Assembly: GCA_965230065.1 (NCBI GenBank)
Contig: OZ245942.1
Span: forward strand, 1,488,001-1,552,000
Source: G965230065 sp965230065
GTDB lineage: Bacteria > Bacteroidota > Bacteroidia > Cytophagales > Cyclobacteriaceae
DNA: 64,000 nt
Reading direction: 5' to 3'
The notes under the pieces: generated by a model
Databases searched by the model: none
The model's input: the letters and a program-made list of their open reading frames with translations, nothing else
Told to the model about the DNA's origin: nothing
Part shown: positions 42,687 to 50,616 of the stretch, piece after piece
How the letters are laid out: every line of letters starts with the position of its first letter
Numbering within the stretch: the first letter of the stretch is position 1
Position numbers and translations under genes: made by a program

Positions 42687-43700
42687 TCATTTAAGGTTTA
42701 GTTGTACGGTATCTCCATGTATTTTAAATTGTAGCTGTTCACCATAAGATAGGGTATGCAGAACATTCTCCAGGTTTTCATTGCGAAAGGTGCCCGAGAA
42801 ATGCCAGGTCAAAGAAGGGGGTTTTTCATATTGAAACTTCACCCCATACCAACGCTCCAACGTCTGGATGACTTCATCAAACTGGGCATCCTTGAAATAG
42901 ATGATTCCGTCTTTCCATGCCAGGGTATGCATAGGATCGAAATTACTGACCTGGATCTGGTTACCGGAAACCGGCACCCTGGCCAATTCCCCTGCATGTA
43001 GAACTACCCCACCATGCATCTTGTGGTCTTGTTGCTGTACTTTGACCCTTCCGCTTTCCAGGGCTACAGAAATGTGATCATCTTCCCCAAAAGCCTCTAC
43101 GTTAAATGTTGTACCCAAAGCAGTAACCAGCGTATTGCCTGCCTGCACGACAAAAGGCTTTAAGGTATCTTTCTTTACTATAAAATAAGCCTCACCCACG
43201 AGATGAACGATGCGGGTGGAATCATTGAAGTTTTTTTCGTAACGAATACTGCTCTGTGCATTTAACCAAAGTGTGGAACCGTCTGGCAGATAGATCATAG
43301 ACTTTTGACCAGAGGGATTAGATTTGGATATATATTTAGTTTGATGAACCCCATCAGGGGTGGAAGTATCAATAAAATGATTTACACTCCAAGCAATCAG
43401 GGCCAATAAAACAAATCCGGCAGCTATTCTCATCCAATAAAGCCTCCTATTACTTCTTTTTGTGGTGATGCCTCTCCTACCCTTATGCTGCACCTTACTT
43501 TCTATTTTTTCAAAGGAACGGTCGGCAAAAATCAACTTACTTTCCCTGAGTTTTGCAGTTTTGATGGCCTGGAAAGCTTGGAGGGTTTTCGCGTTTTGTG
43601 GGGATTGCTGCGCCCACTCTTCCAGGGCCGACAATTCTTCTTCTGAGGCCTGATCACTGAGGTATTTGCTTATTAATAAATCAATGTTATGCGCTGTCAT
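42687..43700 (-). CDS. FecR-family anti-sigma factor (FecR1)
   Basis: A 337-residue inner-membrane protein. The N-terminal cytosolic part (residues 1-85) binds the sigma factor and begins HNIDLLISKYLSDQASEEELSALEEWA; a single helix lies near 90-108; the periplasmic FecR domain covers about 125-215 (LPDGSTLWLNAQSSIRYEKNF, GEAYFIV); and a DUF4974 domain forms the C-terminus (HFSGTFRNENLENVLHTLS). It relays a signal from the SusC1 STN domain to the ECF sigma factor. The gene lies between sigma and susC1, the standard order. Release of sigma usually needs intramembrane proteolysis. Confidence 0.93.
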   Translation of the reverse strand: MTAHNIDLLISKYLSDQASEEELSALEEWAQQSPQNAKTLQAFQAIKTAKLRESKLIFADRSFEKIESKVQHKGRRGITTKRSNRRLYWMRIAAGFVLLALIAWSVNHFIDTSTPDGVHQTKYISKSNPSGQKSMIYLPDGSTLWLNAQSSIRYEKNFNDSTRIVHLVGEAYFIVKKDTLKPFVVQAGNTLVTALGTTFNVEAFGEDDHISVALESGRVKVQQQDHKMHGGVVLHAGELARVPVSGNQIQVSNFDPMHTLAWKDGIIYFKDAQFDEVIQTLERWYGVKFQYEKPPSLTWHFSGTFRNENLENVLHTLSYGEQLQFKIHGDTVQLNLK

Positions 43701-43801
43701 TATCCTACCTAATTTGGTGTGCCTACCTATGGCACCTAACTATAACACTTGAAATATGAAAAATACCCCCAGTACCTTTTGGGTTTTTTTATGGATTTTT
43801 T

Positions 43802-44377
43802 TTAATCCCCATGTTCATGGAGCCATCCAGAGATTTTGAGCCTGACTTGTCGGGTGGCCTCTACCATGTGGTTTTCTACGGTCTTGATGGAAAGGTTTAA
43901 CAATGCAGCCACTTCTTTGTACTTCAACCCTTCCAGAACGATCAAACGGTAGATGGTTTTCTTTTGGGGAGGAAGGGACTGAAGCACCTCCTGAAGTTTT
44001 TCTTGTAAACCTTTGTGCAGATATTGATGGTATGGATCCTGAATATCAATAATCAGGTCATTCCACTCATCATCCTCTGAATGAACAGACATGGTATAAT
44101 CATTACTCCTGAGATAAGTAATGGCTTGATTTTTAACACTTCGATACAGGTAGGGCTTTACATCATCAATCTCTGTAATCCGTTTCCCTCTCTGGAAAAA
44201 CTTTACAAAAACATCAGAAACTATGTCTTCGGCCGTCTCCAGATTGCGCACGAAAATCATGGCAAACCGAATCAGTCTTGGGAAAAAGAGATCGTAAAAC
44301 TCCCTGCACGCCTTTTGGGAACCTTGATGGATATAGGACCAAAGCAGGTATTTAATATGCTCATTTTCGGACGGCAT
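43802..44377 (-). CDS. ECF RNA polymerase sigma-70 factor of the utilisation locus
   Basis: A 191-residue ECF sigma factor of the Bacteroidota PUL type. Region 2 covers about 30-95 (ACREFYDLFFPRLIRFAMIFV, TAEDIVSDVFVKFFQ) and region 4 about 125-180 (LPPQKKTIYRLIVLEGLKYKEVAALLNLSIKTVENHM, cited here as consecutive short parts). It directs transcription of the SusC1/SusD1 operon when FecR1 is signalled. An IS982-type element lies against its upstream region: the IS end is about 37 bases from the start codon, and a TAGCTTTG promoter box lies in between. The gene itself is intact. Confidence 0.93.
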   Translation of the reverse strand: MPSENEHIKYLLWSYIHQGSQKACREFYDLFFPRLIRFAMIFVRNLETAEDIVSDVFVKFFQRGKRITEIDDVKPYLYRSVKNQAITYLRSNDYTMSVHSEDDEWNDLIIDIQDPYHQYLHKGLQEKLQEVLQSLPPQKKTIYRLIVLEGLKYKEVAALLNLSIKTVENHMVEATRQVRLKISGWLHEHGD

Positions 44378-44400
44378 GTTGAAAATCAGTGGATAATATT

Positions 44401-44408
44401 CAAAGCTA
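44401..44408 (-). promoter_or_regulatory. -7 box of the ECF sigma gene, adjacent to the IS
   Basis: On the minus strand TAGCTTTG matches TAnnTTTG exactly, 23 bases from the sigma start codon. The IS boundary is about 5 bases further upstream, so the native -33 region has been displaced. No good TTG lies at the -33 distance inside the IS end. Confidence 0.45.
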
Positions 44409-44413
44409 ATTAA

Positions 44414-45340
44414 CTCAAGTTGCTACCTATGAGAAAAAGTGTTATCGTATTGCAGAATATAGTAGTTTTGAGGTTACCACACATCAAAACATATATTTTT
44501 ATGCTCAACGACAACACCATTGCAATATACGTGATTTTGGACGATATTCTTCAAGCTATTGGCCATCAAGAAGATCAACAACGCCGTGTAAACGATGCGC
44601 TTATACTAACTACTGCTTTAATAGCCGCTTGGTATTTTGGGGGGAACTGGACCACTGCCTTGCATTATATGCGTTCCCATCACTGCTCCAAGATGTTAAG
44701 CTCTTCCCGTTTTAATCGGCGATTACATAGCATTGCCGTGTTAGCCGAATATTGTTTCCGTTTGTTAGGGTGGGCTTTTAAGGTCACCAACTTTAGGCAA
44801 CGTTATCTATTAGATACCTTTCCAGTACGGGTCTGTCACAACATTCGTATCGCTCGTTGCCGGATGCTGCAAGGAGAGGATTATCGGGGTAAAAATACCT
44901 CTAAGCGAGAATATTTCTATGGCTATAAAGTGGCTTTAGTACTCAGTGAAGAGGGATTACCCGTAGAACTAGCTTTTATACCCGGCTCTTACAGCGATCA
45001 TTCAGCTTTAGCCCGCTTAGACTTTGATCTACCCAAAGGTAGTATTGTCTGGCAAGACAGTGGATTTACCGATTACCAATGGGAAGATTTTTATCAACAA
45101 GAAGAACATATTGAGTTTGCTACACAGCGCAAGAAGAACTCTCGGCGGGGGGATAGTTTTATAGATGCTATTGCCAAAAAGTACAATCGGAAAAAGATAG
45201 AAACCGTGTTTAGTGAAATTACGGCCCGGTTTGCCAAAAACCTGCATGCCGTGACAATAGCAGGTTTTCAGTATAAAGTCTTTTTAACGATCATGGCTTA
45301 CAGCCTGATCAAATATATTCAGGTATAAGTAGCAACTTAG
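44414..45340 (+). mobile_element. IS982-family insertion sequence
   Basis: About 927 bp with terminal inverted repeats AAGTTGCTACCTAT (44417-44430) and ATAAGTAGCAACTT (45325-45338), one mismatch, around an intact transposase. ATTAA flanks both sides (44409-44413 and 45341-45345) and may be the target duplication; the flanks themselves are partly complementary, so the exact ends are uncertain by a few bases. Confidence 0.8.
44501..45328 (+). CDS. IS982 family transposase
   Basis: A 275-residue DDE transposase. The start at 44501 (MLNDNTIAIYVILDD) matches the usual IS982 opening; ATG 44429 and TTG 44420 lie further up, the latter inside the terminal repeat. The N-terminal helical region carries SRFNRRLHSIAVL near residue 75. 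The catalytic acids appear to be in LLDTFPVRVC (D near 106), IVWQDSGFTDYQW (D near 183) and ETVFSEI (E near 240). SKREYFYGYKVALVLSEEGLPV is a strong IS982 segment. The frame is unbroken, so the element may be active. Confidence 0.88.
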   Translation: MLNDNTIAIYVILDDILQAIGHQEDQQRRVNDALILTTALIAAWYFGGNWTTALHYMRSHHCSKMLSSSRFNRRLHSIAVLAEYCFRLLGWAFKVTNFRQRYLLDTFPVRVCHNIRIARCRMLQGEDYRGKNTSKREYFYGYKVALVLSEEGLPVELAFIPGSYSDHSALARLDFDLPKGSIVWQDSGFTDYQWEDFYQQEEHIEFATQRKKNSRRGDSFIDAIAKKYNRKKIETVFSEITARFAKNLHAVTIAGFQYKVFLTIMAYSLIKYIQV

Positions 45341-45497
45341 ATTAATTATGTATTTAACTTATTGACTATCGGCAACTTATTTATATTTATTATTTGCTCT
45401 TTCATTTCACAATATTCAAAAGATACTCAATTTGTCATTTAAATATATACCTGTGCTCTACCTTCTTAAATATTTGGGATTATTTCCCCCCTTTTCT

Positions 45498-45872
45498 TTA
45501 AATCCCGGAAAGTTCCGCATCCTGCCAAAGCGGGGATAACTTTACGAAAATATCTCCGATACCAAGCATGCGTGGGTCTCCCTGAGCGATGAGATTCTTC
45601 TCTATTTTTTCCTTTTATGTTGTTTTTTCAAACCATTCTATATCAAGTGCATAATTGAGCACATCATTTCTGACCAAGGGATCGTCAGGCAAGTCGGCAT
45701 CCTGTATGTTTTTTCCAGCTTTTTACCCTGAACCAGCTTCATAGCTCCTGTGCGGTTCATGTCCGCCATACCAAAAAACGAAAGGTTTATTTTTTTCTTG
45801 CTGGGCATTGACTTCATAAGAGTTTAGTATGCTGCAGGTTAAAAATAGGATGAAAATTAAGCCTCTCAGCAT
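45498..45872 (-). pseudogene. Sulfatase pseudogene (S1 family remnant with deletions and frameshift)
   Basis: From an ATG at 45872 the frame encodes a signal peptide (MLRGLIFILFLTCSILNS) joined directly to NKPFVFWYGGHEPHRSYEAGSG and then a TAA at 45723-45725. KPFxFWYGxHEPHRxYExGSG is a mid-protein sulfatase motif, so the N-terminal catalytic part including the formylglycine cysteine has been deleted. After a frameshift the next piece reads DADLPDDPLVRNDVLNYAL and DIEWFEKTT, the sulfatase segment that normally follows, then a last piece with AQGDPRMLGIGDIF, typical of the C-terminus. At least two deletions and one frameshift are needed. It cannot make an active enzyme. It lies between the CE15 gene and the IS. 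Confidence 0.75.
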
Positions 45873-45879
45873 ATATAAT

Positions 45880-46059
45880 TTATTTAATGATGTCATGCAC
45901 CTCTATCCCTACTCTTCCCAAATTTACCCCATCCGGACGCCGACTGCGATCCCATGCTAAAGAAACTGGATATCGTTCCTTATTCATGAGATCCCGGCAT
46001 AAAGCCGGGAAGTGCGGGAAAGTTGATTTTTGGAGGATTCTCGCAAACTGCTGTTGCAT
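45880..46059 (-). other. Short possible gene fragment interrupted by a CCCGGC palindrome
   Basis: A 59-codon open frame upstream of the sulfatase remnant ends RYPVSLAWDRSRRPDGVNLGRVGIEVHDIIK, which has the look of the tail of a larger protein, though I do not recognise it. In its middle lies CCCGGC-ATAAA-GCCGGG (45992-46008 region), a palindrome that translates to a low-complexity stretch and may be an inserted repeat unit. Probably not a functional gene. Confidence 0.3.
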
Positions 46060-46067
46060 GGCTGATA

Positions 46068-47303
46068 TTATTTTTTCAGGTGATAATCGGCAAATTCAAA
46101 AAACTTTCCCCAGTCGTAGCTGTCAATGTAATGTCCTCCCTCTCTGATGTGATAACCCACTTCACTTTCAACAATTGCTTTACCCACTTCAGGTGTTGTT
46201 TCTAAAGTTAACCCTCTTTTCCCTAATAACCTGTAAACTTCACTGGCATGATAGGCCGAAAGGTATTCGCCTCTTGGGTCGGCCCACTTGTCTTCTGTGG
46301 CACTTGCAACATACACCGGGCGAGGCGCAATGAGAGCAAGCAGCATGTGCTGGTCTACCGGAAGGTCATCCTCTCTATCAATAAATTTGCGTGAATTGGT
46401 ACACAACCAATGGGGAAAACGTGTCATCTTCGCTAAGGTCTCTCCATAACGCCTGCGCCAAAGGGCAGCTCCTGCGCAACCTGAATTTGCAGAAATAGCG
46501 ATGGCAAACCGCTCATCCTGTGCGGCTGCCCAAAGGGCCGTTTTGCCTAACTTGGAGTGGCCCATGAGCACTACCTGCTCGTGATTAACATCATCGTCCG
46601 TTGCTAAATAATCCAAGGCTCGCATGCCGCCCCATCCTATGGCTGTAATCACACCCCACTCATGGGCTTTCGGGAAACTCTGGCCTTCTTTGAAAAACAG
46701 GGGATGGATGCCCTGGTTAAACGCTACTTCATTATGCCCTACCAGGTCTGAATTATAAACCGTAACAAAACCATATCCTCTATCCAGCATCTCACCCAAC
46801 GGCCATCCATTCTTCAGTTTCCCAGGGTTATTTTCATCTGCCTTCAGTTTATCAGAGGTTGGGCTGTCAAAGCTCAACATCATAAATGCCGGAACAGGTT
46901 TAGAAATTTTATTGGGCACAAAAACCAATATCGTCATCTCTGCTTTTCCATTTTCATTGCTAAACTGAATCAGCACTTCTTTGCGTGTCGCCTGGCCTTT
47001 CATAAAATTTTCATCCTCACTCACCAGTTTAAAAGTGGTCTCGATAGGGCTTTCGGGCACAGGCACCCGTCCATATACCAGATTACCGAAAAGCGACATA
47101 ATTTGAGGGCGCCGAACATGCATCCAGGCTTCGGGGGTAGCAATAATTTCTCCTTCTGCTGACACTAAAGGGTCGGGAAGGTCATAATACGGTACTTTAC
47201 TTTCATCATAATTGACATCGTTGTCAAATTCTTTCTTTTGTTGGCTGAACACCAGCATATTACTGAATAACCCCAATGCTAAAAAGACGAATATTTTTTT
47301 CAT
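46068..47303 (-). CDS. CE15-like glucuronoyl esterase
   Basis: A 411-residue exported alpha/beta-hydrolase with signal peptide (residues 1-21, ending VFSQ). The nucleophile is S250 in MGHSKLGKTALWAA, the bacterial form of the CE15 GCSRxGK motif. SGCAGAALWRRRYGE follows at about 275-288 with the conserved acid, and the catalytic histidine is in REGGHYID near 397. The IALIAPRPVYVASATEDKWADP segment is also typical. CE15 enzymes split esters between glucuronic acid and an alcohol, classically 4-O-methyl-glucuronate to lignin. In a sulfatase locus the target is more likely an esterified uronate of an algal glycan. It overlaps the CE6-like gene by 4 bases. Confidence 0.85.
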   Translation of the reverse strand: MKKIFVFLALGLFSNMLVFSQQKKEFDNDVNYDESKVPYYDLPDPLVSAEGEIIATPEAWMHVRRPQIMSLFGNLVYGRVPVPESPIETTFKLVSEDENFMKGQATRKEVLIQFSNENGKAEMTILVFVPNKISKPVPAFMMLSFDSPTSDKLKADENNPGKLKNGWPLGEMLDRGYGFVTVYNSDLVGHNEVAFNQGIHPLFFKEGQSFPKAHEWGVITAIGWGGMRALDYLATDDDVNHEQVVLMGHSKLGKTALWAAAQDERFAIAISANSGCAGAALWRRRYGETLAKMTRFPHWLCTNSRKFIDREDDLPVDQHMLLALIAPRPVYVASATEDKWADPRGEYLSAYHASEVYRLLGKRGLTLETTPEVGKAIVESEVGYHIREGGHYIDSYDWGKFFEFADYHLKK

Positions 47304-48106
47304 AAGTGTTCTTTTAGTAATTTTTTTAGTTCCCGGGCATATCGTTTTCCCAGCTTATGTTGACTTTTAGTATCGAAATGTGTTTCATCAAATGTTTTTA
47401 GCCCCTTCGAAGTCACTACACCCGTATAGGGAACAACATCTGGCAATTGTAGTATCAATTCATTGAAAGTCTTCCGGTGTGGCTTGTCTTCAGATAATTG
47501 TCCGGCTATAAATATTAGCTTTGGCTCTCCAAAGTCCTTTCTCAAACTTTCAATCAAAATTTTAATATCCGACAGATAATGATCTGGGTTTTGAGAATCC
47601 CCTTCGCCCTGATGCCATAGTACACCGATTAATTTTCCGTTGGCAAGGGCCAGTTTGGTACGCCGGACTGCTTCGTTGTATAATGCTGCTCCGGGCATCC
47701 ATTCCTCGATGGGGGTGCCTCCTTTGGCGTTCACCACCAAACCCAAGGGTTGGTATTTCTTTGATTGGCTCAATTTCTTTGCAAAAGCATAGCCGGGTCC
47801 CAGTCTTTGCATTTCAATTTTTTTGCGGACAGAGGAGTATTTGTTGAGGGGATTTTCAGCAGGTATCCACTGGCCTTGATCGTTCAAAAGGCTTACCTGC
47901 GGAATTATTTTTTGGTCTTCAGGAAGAATTTCAGCACGTCCAGCCATATTGGATTGCCCTATGATTAATACGATTTTCAGTGAGTCATTCTCTAATGCCT
48001 GCCCTTTGATTTTCTGAAAACCAGTGGCAAATACAATACAAAGGCCTAGCATCATGTGCCCCCTGAAGGCAAAGAAAAAAAGTGTAGATAAAAAGCTTTT
48101 CATCAT
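47300..48106 (-). CDS. CE6-like carbohydrate acetylesterase (SGNH/DUF303)
   Basis: A 268-residue exported esterase of the sialate O-acetylesterase/CE6 group. The nucleophile is S52 in IIGQSNMAGRAE, the family block I; block III is GVLWHQGEGDS near 162; the catalytic D240-x-x-H243 pair is in FDETHFD. The signal region extends over residues 1-36. It removes acetyl groups from polysaccharide sugars before glycosidases or lyases act. Its stop overlaps the start of the CE15 gene by 4 bases (ATGA), so the two esterases are translated together. Upstream, 11 bases away, is the DUF1961 gene. Confidence 0.88.
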   Translation of the reverse strand: MMKSFLSTLFFFAFRGHMMLGLCIVFATGFQKIKGQALENDSLKIVLIIGQSNMAGRAEILPEDQKIIPQVSLLNDQGQWIPAENPLNKYSSVRKKIEMQRLGPGYAFAKKLSQSKKYQPLGLVVNAKGGTPIEEWMPGAALYNEAVRRTKLALANGKLIGVLWHQGEGDSQNPDHYLSDIKILIESLRKDFGEPKLIFIAGQLSEDKPHRKTFNELILQLPDVVPYTGVVTSKGLKTFDETHFDTKSQHKLGKRYARELKKLLKEHL

Positions 48107-48117
48107 TTAATTCGAAC

Positions 48118-48849
48118 TTATTCGGTTTTCAAATCCCACACCTTAAAATTCCGGTACCTGAAATGAGTCCATTGCATTTGACGGAACCCGATTTTACCTT
48201 CTTGATGCACAGGACCATACTCCTCCCCATCATCCGTCCAGTCAATGATTTTCCGGTCATCCACATACATCACAATATGGTCATTGTCTTTGATCAGCTT
48301 CATTTTATGTATTTTCTCTGAATTTGTGGATATTCCTTCTTCGCCGGTTTGTACCAGATGGAAATTGGTGTTTTTCCGAATATGGGAATCACCCCGGTCC
48401 GGCCTATTGGGTGTATTGGCATAATAGGAAATATGGTAGCTGTTTAATTTATCTTTGATATAATATTTGAAAGTACCATCCCTTTCCGGAAGTGAAGAAT
48501 CAAAAATATCTTCTCCATTGATTCCGGTGGCTGCAAAGAAGATGATGCATAAACCAGCATCTGTTTCCAGGTTTTGCGCTTCCCATTCAGCAATAAAACT
48601 GCCGGGAAAATCTTTGGGACACCAAAATACATGATGCCACTTTTCGTCAGGTGCATAAATGTGCATCCAACCATCTTTGAATTCCAGTTTGCCAGGCCCT
48701 TCCATTACCCAGTCATCTACTTTTTCGGGTTTGGAAAATGAATTTTCATAAAGCAAGCCATCTTTTTCTTGCGCCTGACTGTGTATCGGAGGTAATAAGA
48801 AAACAAGGTTAAATACGAAAAGGGTAATTTTTAATTTAGCATTATTCAT
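48118..48849 (-). CDS. DUF1961 family exported protein
   Basis: A 243-residue protein starting at the ATG at 48849 (MNNAKLKITLFVFNL), which gives a signal peptide ending SQAQ; an upstream ATG at 48906 is possible but adds a polar leader. The body is a single concanavalin-like beta-sandwich with many aromatic residues (WHHVFWCPKDFPGSFIAEWE near 60, YHISYYANTPNRPDRGDSH near 130, IGFRQMQWTHFRYRNFKVWDL at the end). These segments match DUF1961. Members often lie next to lyases and sulfatases in glycan loci and are suspected of binding or cleaving uronate glycans, but I know of no proven activity. It lies between a sulfatase and the acetylesterase. Confidence 0.75.
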   Translation of the reverse strand: MNNAKLKITLFVFNLVFLLPPIHSQAQEKDGLLYENSFSKPEKVDDWVMEGPGKLEFKDGWMHIYAPDEKWHHVFWCPKDFPGSFIAEWEAQNLETDAGLCIIFFAATGINGEDIFDSSLPERDGTFKYYIKDKLNSYHISYYANTPNRPDRGDSHIRKNTNFHLVQTGEEGISTNSEKIHKMKLIKDNDHIVMYVDDRKIIDWTDDGEEYGPVHQEGKIGFRQMQWTHFRYRNFKVWDLKTE

Positions 48850-48871
48850 TGATAAATCTGCTATGTTTTTA

Positions 48872-50251
48872 TTATTGAACATTATTCCTTTTGCACCACA
48901 TATCATACTGATTTTTTAGGGTGTTAACCACATCAGGGTGTTGCTTGGCTATATTGTGCCTTTCTCCGGGGTCGCTTTCCAGGTCAACCAGAAAAAGCTT
49001 ATCGTTTTCATCCAAAGGGGCTTTATTACTTTTATCTACAGGGTTTCCCAGCAGTTTCCACTTGCCTTTCCGAGCCACCCACTGATCCCTGAACTGCCAG
49101 CAAAATCCATTGGCATGAGGGCTTTCTGCTACAGGGTTTTCTATCAGCGGCACCAGGCTTTTTCCATCTAATTCGTTTGTATTAAGTTGGATGCCACAAA
49201 GTTCAGCCAGGGTAGGCATCCAGTCAAGGTTCATTGCCATCTGACTTCTGACCTGCCCTTCAGAAATATGCCCTGGCCAGCTAATTGCGGCAGGAACCCT
49301 GTACCCTCCTTCAAACAGACAGGCTTTTGCTCCCCGGTAAATACCTGCATTACCCCCTCCAGAATGGGCACGTTCCTCAATAGAATGACCGTTGTCAGAT
49401 TGAAATACGATGATGGTATTTTCCCTCAACCCCAGAGCATTCAGTTTATCAAGGAGTTTTCCGATGATCTCATCCTGGGTAGATAAAAAAGCGGCATAGA
49501 TGTTTCTGGGATACTCAACTCCCTTTTTATTATAATATTCCAACCACGCTGGTGTGCCCTGGTAGGGGTAATGGGGGGTGTTTAAAGCAAAATACAAAAA
49601 GAAAGGGTTGCCTTTATTGCTTTCCATAAAACCCGATGCCTCTTTCAGCATGAGTTCTGGAAAAAACTGCCCATCATAAAAAACTTCTTTCCCATTTCTG
49701 TACAGGTCGTGCCGGTTAGGTCCTCTCCAGTAATAAAAGTGGGAATAGTTATCGATACAGCCTACCAAATGCCCAAATGATTCATCAAAACCGTGGGCAT
49801 TGGGCTGTTTGTCTTTGGCAAAACCAAGATGCCATTTGCCGATGTGTGCTGTTTGATAGCCTGCGTCTTTGAACATTCTGGGCAGGGTATAATGATTGCT
49901 CGAGAGGCCTTTCTGTTGTTGGGGAACTGCTGCAACATTGCCAGCCAATCCTGCCCGTTGTGGGGTTTTACCGGTGAGAAGTCCTGCCCGGGAAGGTGTA
50001 CAAACCGGGGCTGCATAAAATTGGGTAAATTTGATACCACTATTTACGATGGCATCCATGTGAGGCGTTACCAGGTCATTAGCCCCGTAACTATATAAAT
50101 CGATGGAGCCTTGGTCATCCGTATAAATTATTATTACATTGGGTTGGGTTAATGCAATTGTATCGGAGACTTTATGGCTACTGAAGGCCGTTCCTGCAAA
50201 AAGGGTCAAAAGCAGAAAGGTAACTAACATTTGCTTAATTGAATTGCACAT
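48872..50251 (-). CDS. Exported sulfatase (family S1)
   Basis: A 459-residue type I sulfatase starting at the ATG at 50251 (MCNSIKQMLVTFLLL); a longer frame from 50314 adds a polar leader without signal features. The metal ligands are in IIIYTDDQGSIDLYSYG, and the formylglycine cysteine is C84 in VCTPSRAGLLTGK. The second metal cluster is in VFQSDNGHSIEERAHSGGG. TPQRAGLAGNV and the C-terminal LFLVDLESDPGERHNIA are usual sulfatase segments. It is the first of four tightly linked genes (sulfatase, DUF1961, acetylesterase, CE15) that together would strip esters from a glycan. Confidence 0.93.
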   Translation of the reverse strand: MCNSIKQMLVTFLLLTLFAGTAFSSHKVSDTIALTQPNVIIIYTDDQGSIDLYSYGANDLVTPHMDAIVNSGIKFTQFYAAPVCTPSRAGLLTGKTPQRAGLAGNVAAVPQQQKGLSSNHYTLPRMFKDAGYQTAHIGKWHLGFAKDKQPNAHGFDESFGHLVGCIDNYSHFYYWRGPNRHDLYRNGKEVFYDGQFFPELMLKEASGFMESNKGNPFFLYFALNTPHYPYQGTPAWLEYYNKKGVEYPRNIYAAFLSTQDEIIGKLLDKLNALGLRENTIIVFQSDNGHSIEERAHSGGGNAGIYRGAKACLFEGGYRVPAAISWPGHISEGQVRSQMAMNLDWMPTLAELCGIQLNTNELDGKSLVPLIENPVAESPHANGFCWQFRDQWVARKGKWKLLGNPVDKSNKAPLDENDKLFLVDLESDPGERHNIAKQHPDVVNTLKNQYDMWCKRNNVQ

Positions 50252-50580
50252 TAAGATTGTATATATCTGATGAGAAAAACAAGTATTTGTCATGCTGAAT
50301 AAATATTTTTTCATTGAAATGATACATCATTTCCAGTCGGGTGAATGACCCTGTATCTTTTGTAGTTCTTTTTTTATTTTCTATATCATTCAGTTCCTTC
50401 CACAGCGACAAAGTATTATTCATTAAGCCATCAGCTTCGGTAATGGCTTCATAATGTTCACTTTTGTTGGGTGCTTTCGGCAATGGAGAGGTATTGTCCA
50501 TTAGTGCTTTTATGACAGTATCTATATTGAATTTTTCATAAATTATATTTTATTGATTCTCTCACACTTGGTAAAAATTC
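50235..50580 (-). other. Unrecognised possible gene fragment
   Basis: Between GH92 and the sulfatase, on the minus strand, a frame reads LDEIVEFLPSVRESIKY to a stop, and the adjacent frame continues NIDTVIKALMDNTSPLPKAPNK to SFTRLEMMYHFNEKIF before ending at 50235 inside the sulfatase start. The two pieces look like one protein split by a frameshift. An 88-codon open frame with ATG at 50501 exists but has no recognised family. Low confidence that it is functional. Confidence 0.25.
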
Positions 50581-50616
50581 AACAATTTCATCAAGAATTA
50601 ATTTAAACGCCAATTA

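Noticed and set aside
45887..46147. Plus-strand 86-codon frame
   Set aside because: Overlaps the CE15 stop and the minus-strand remnants, and codes for a Cys/Arg-rich chain with no family.
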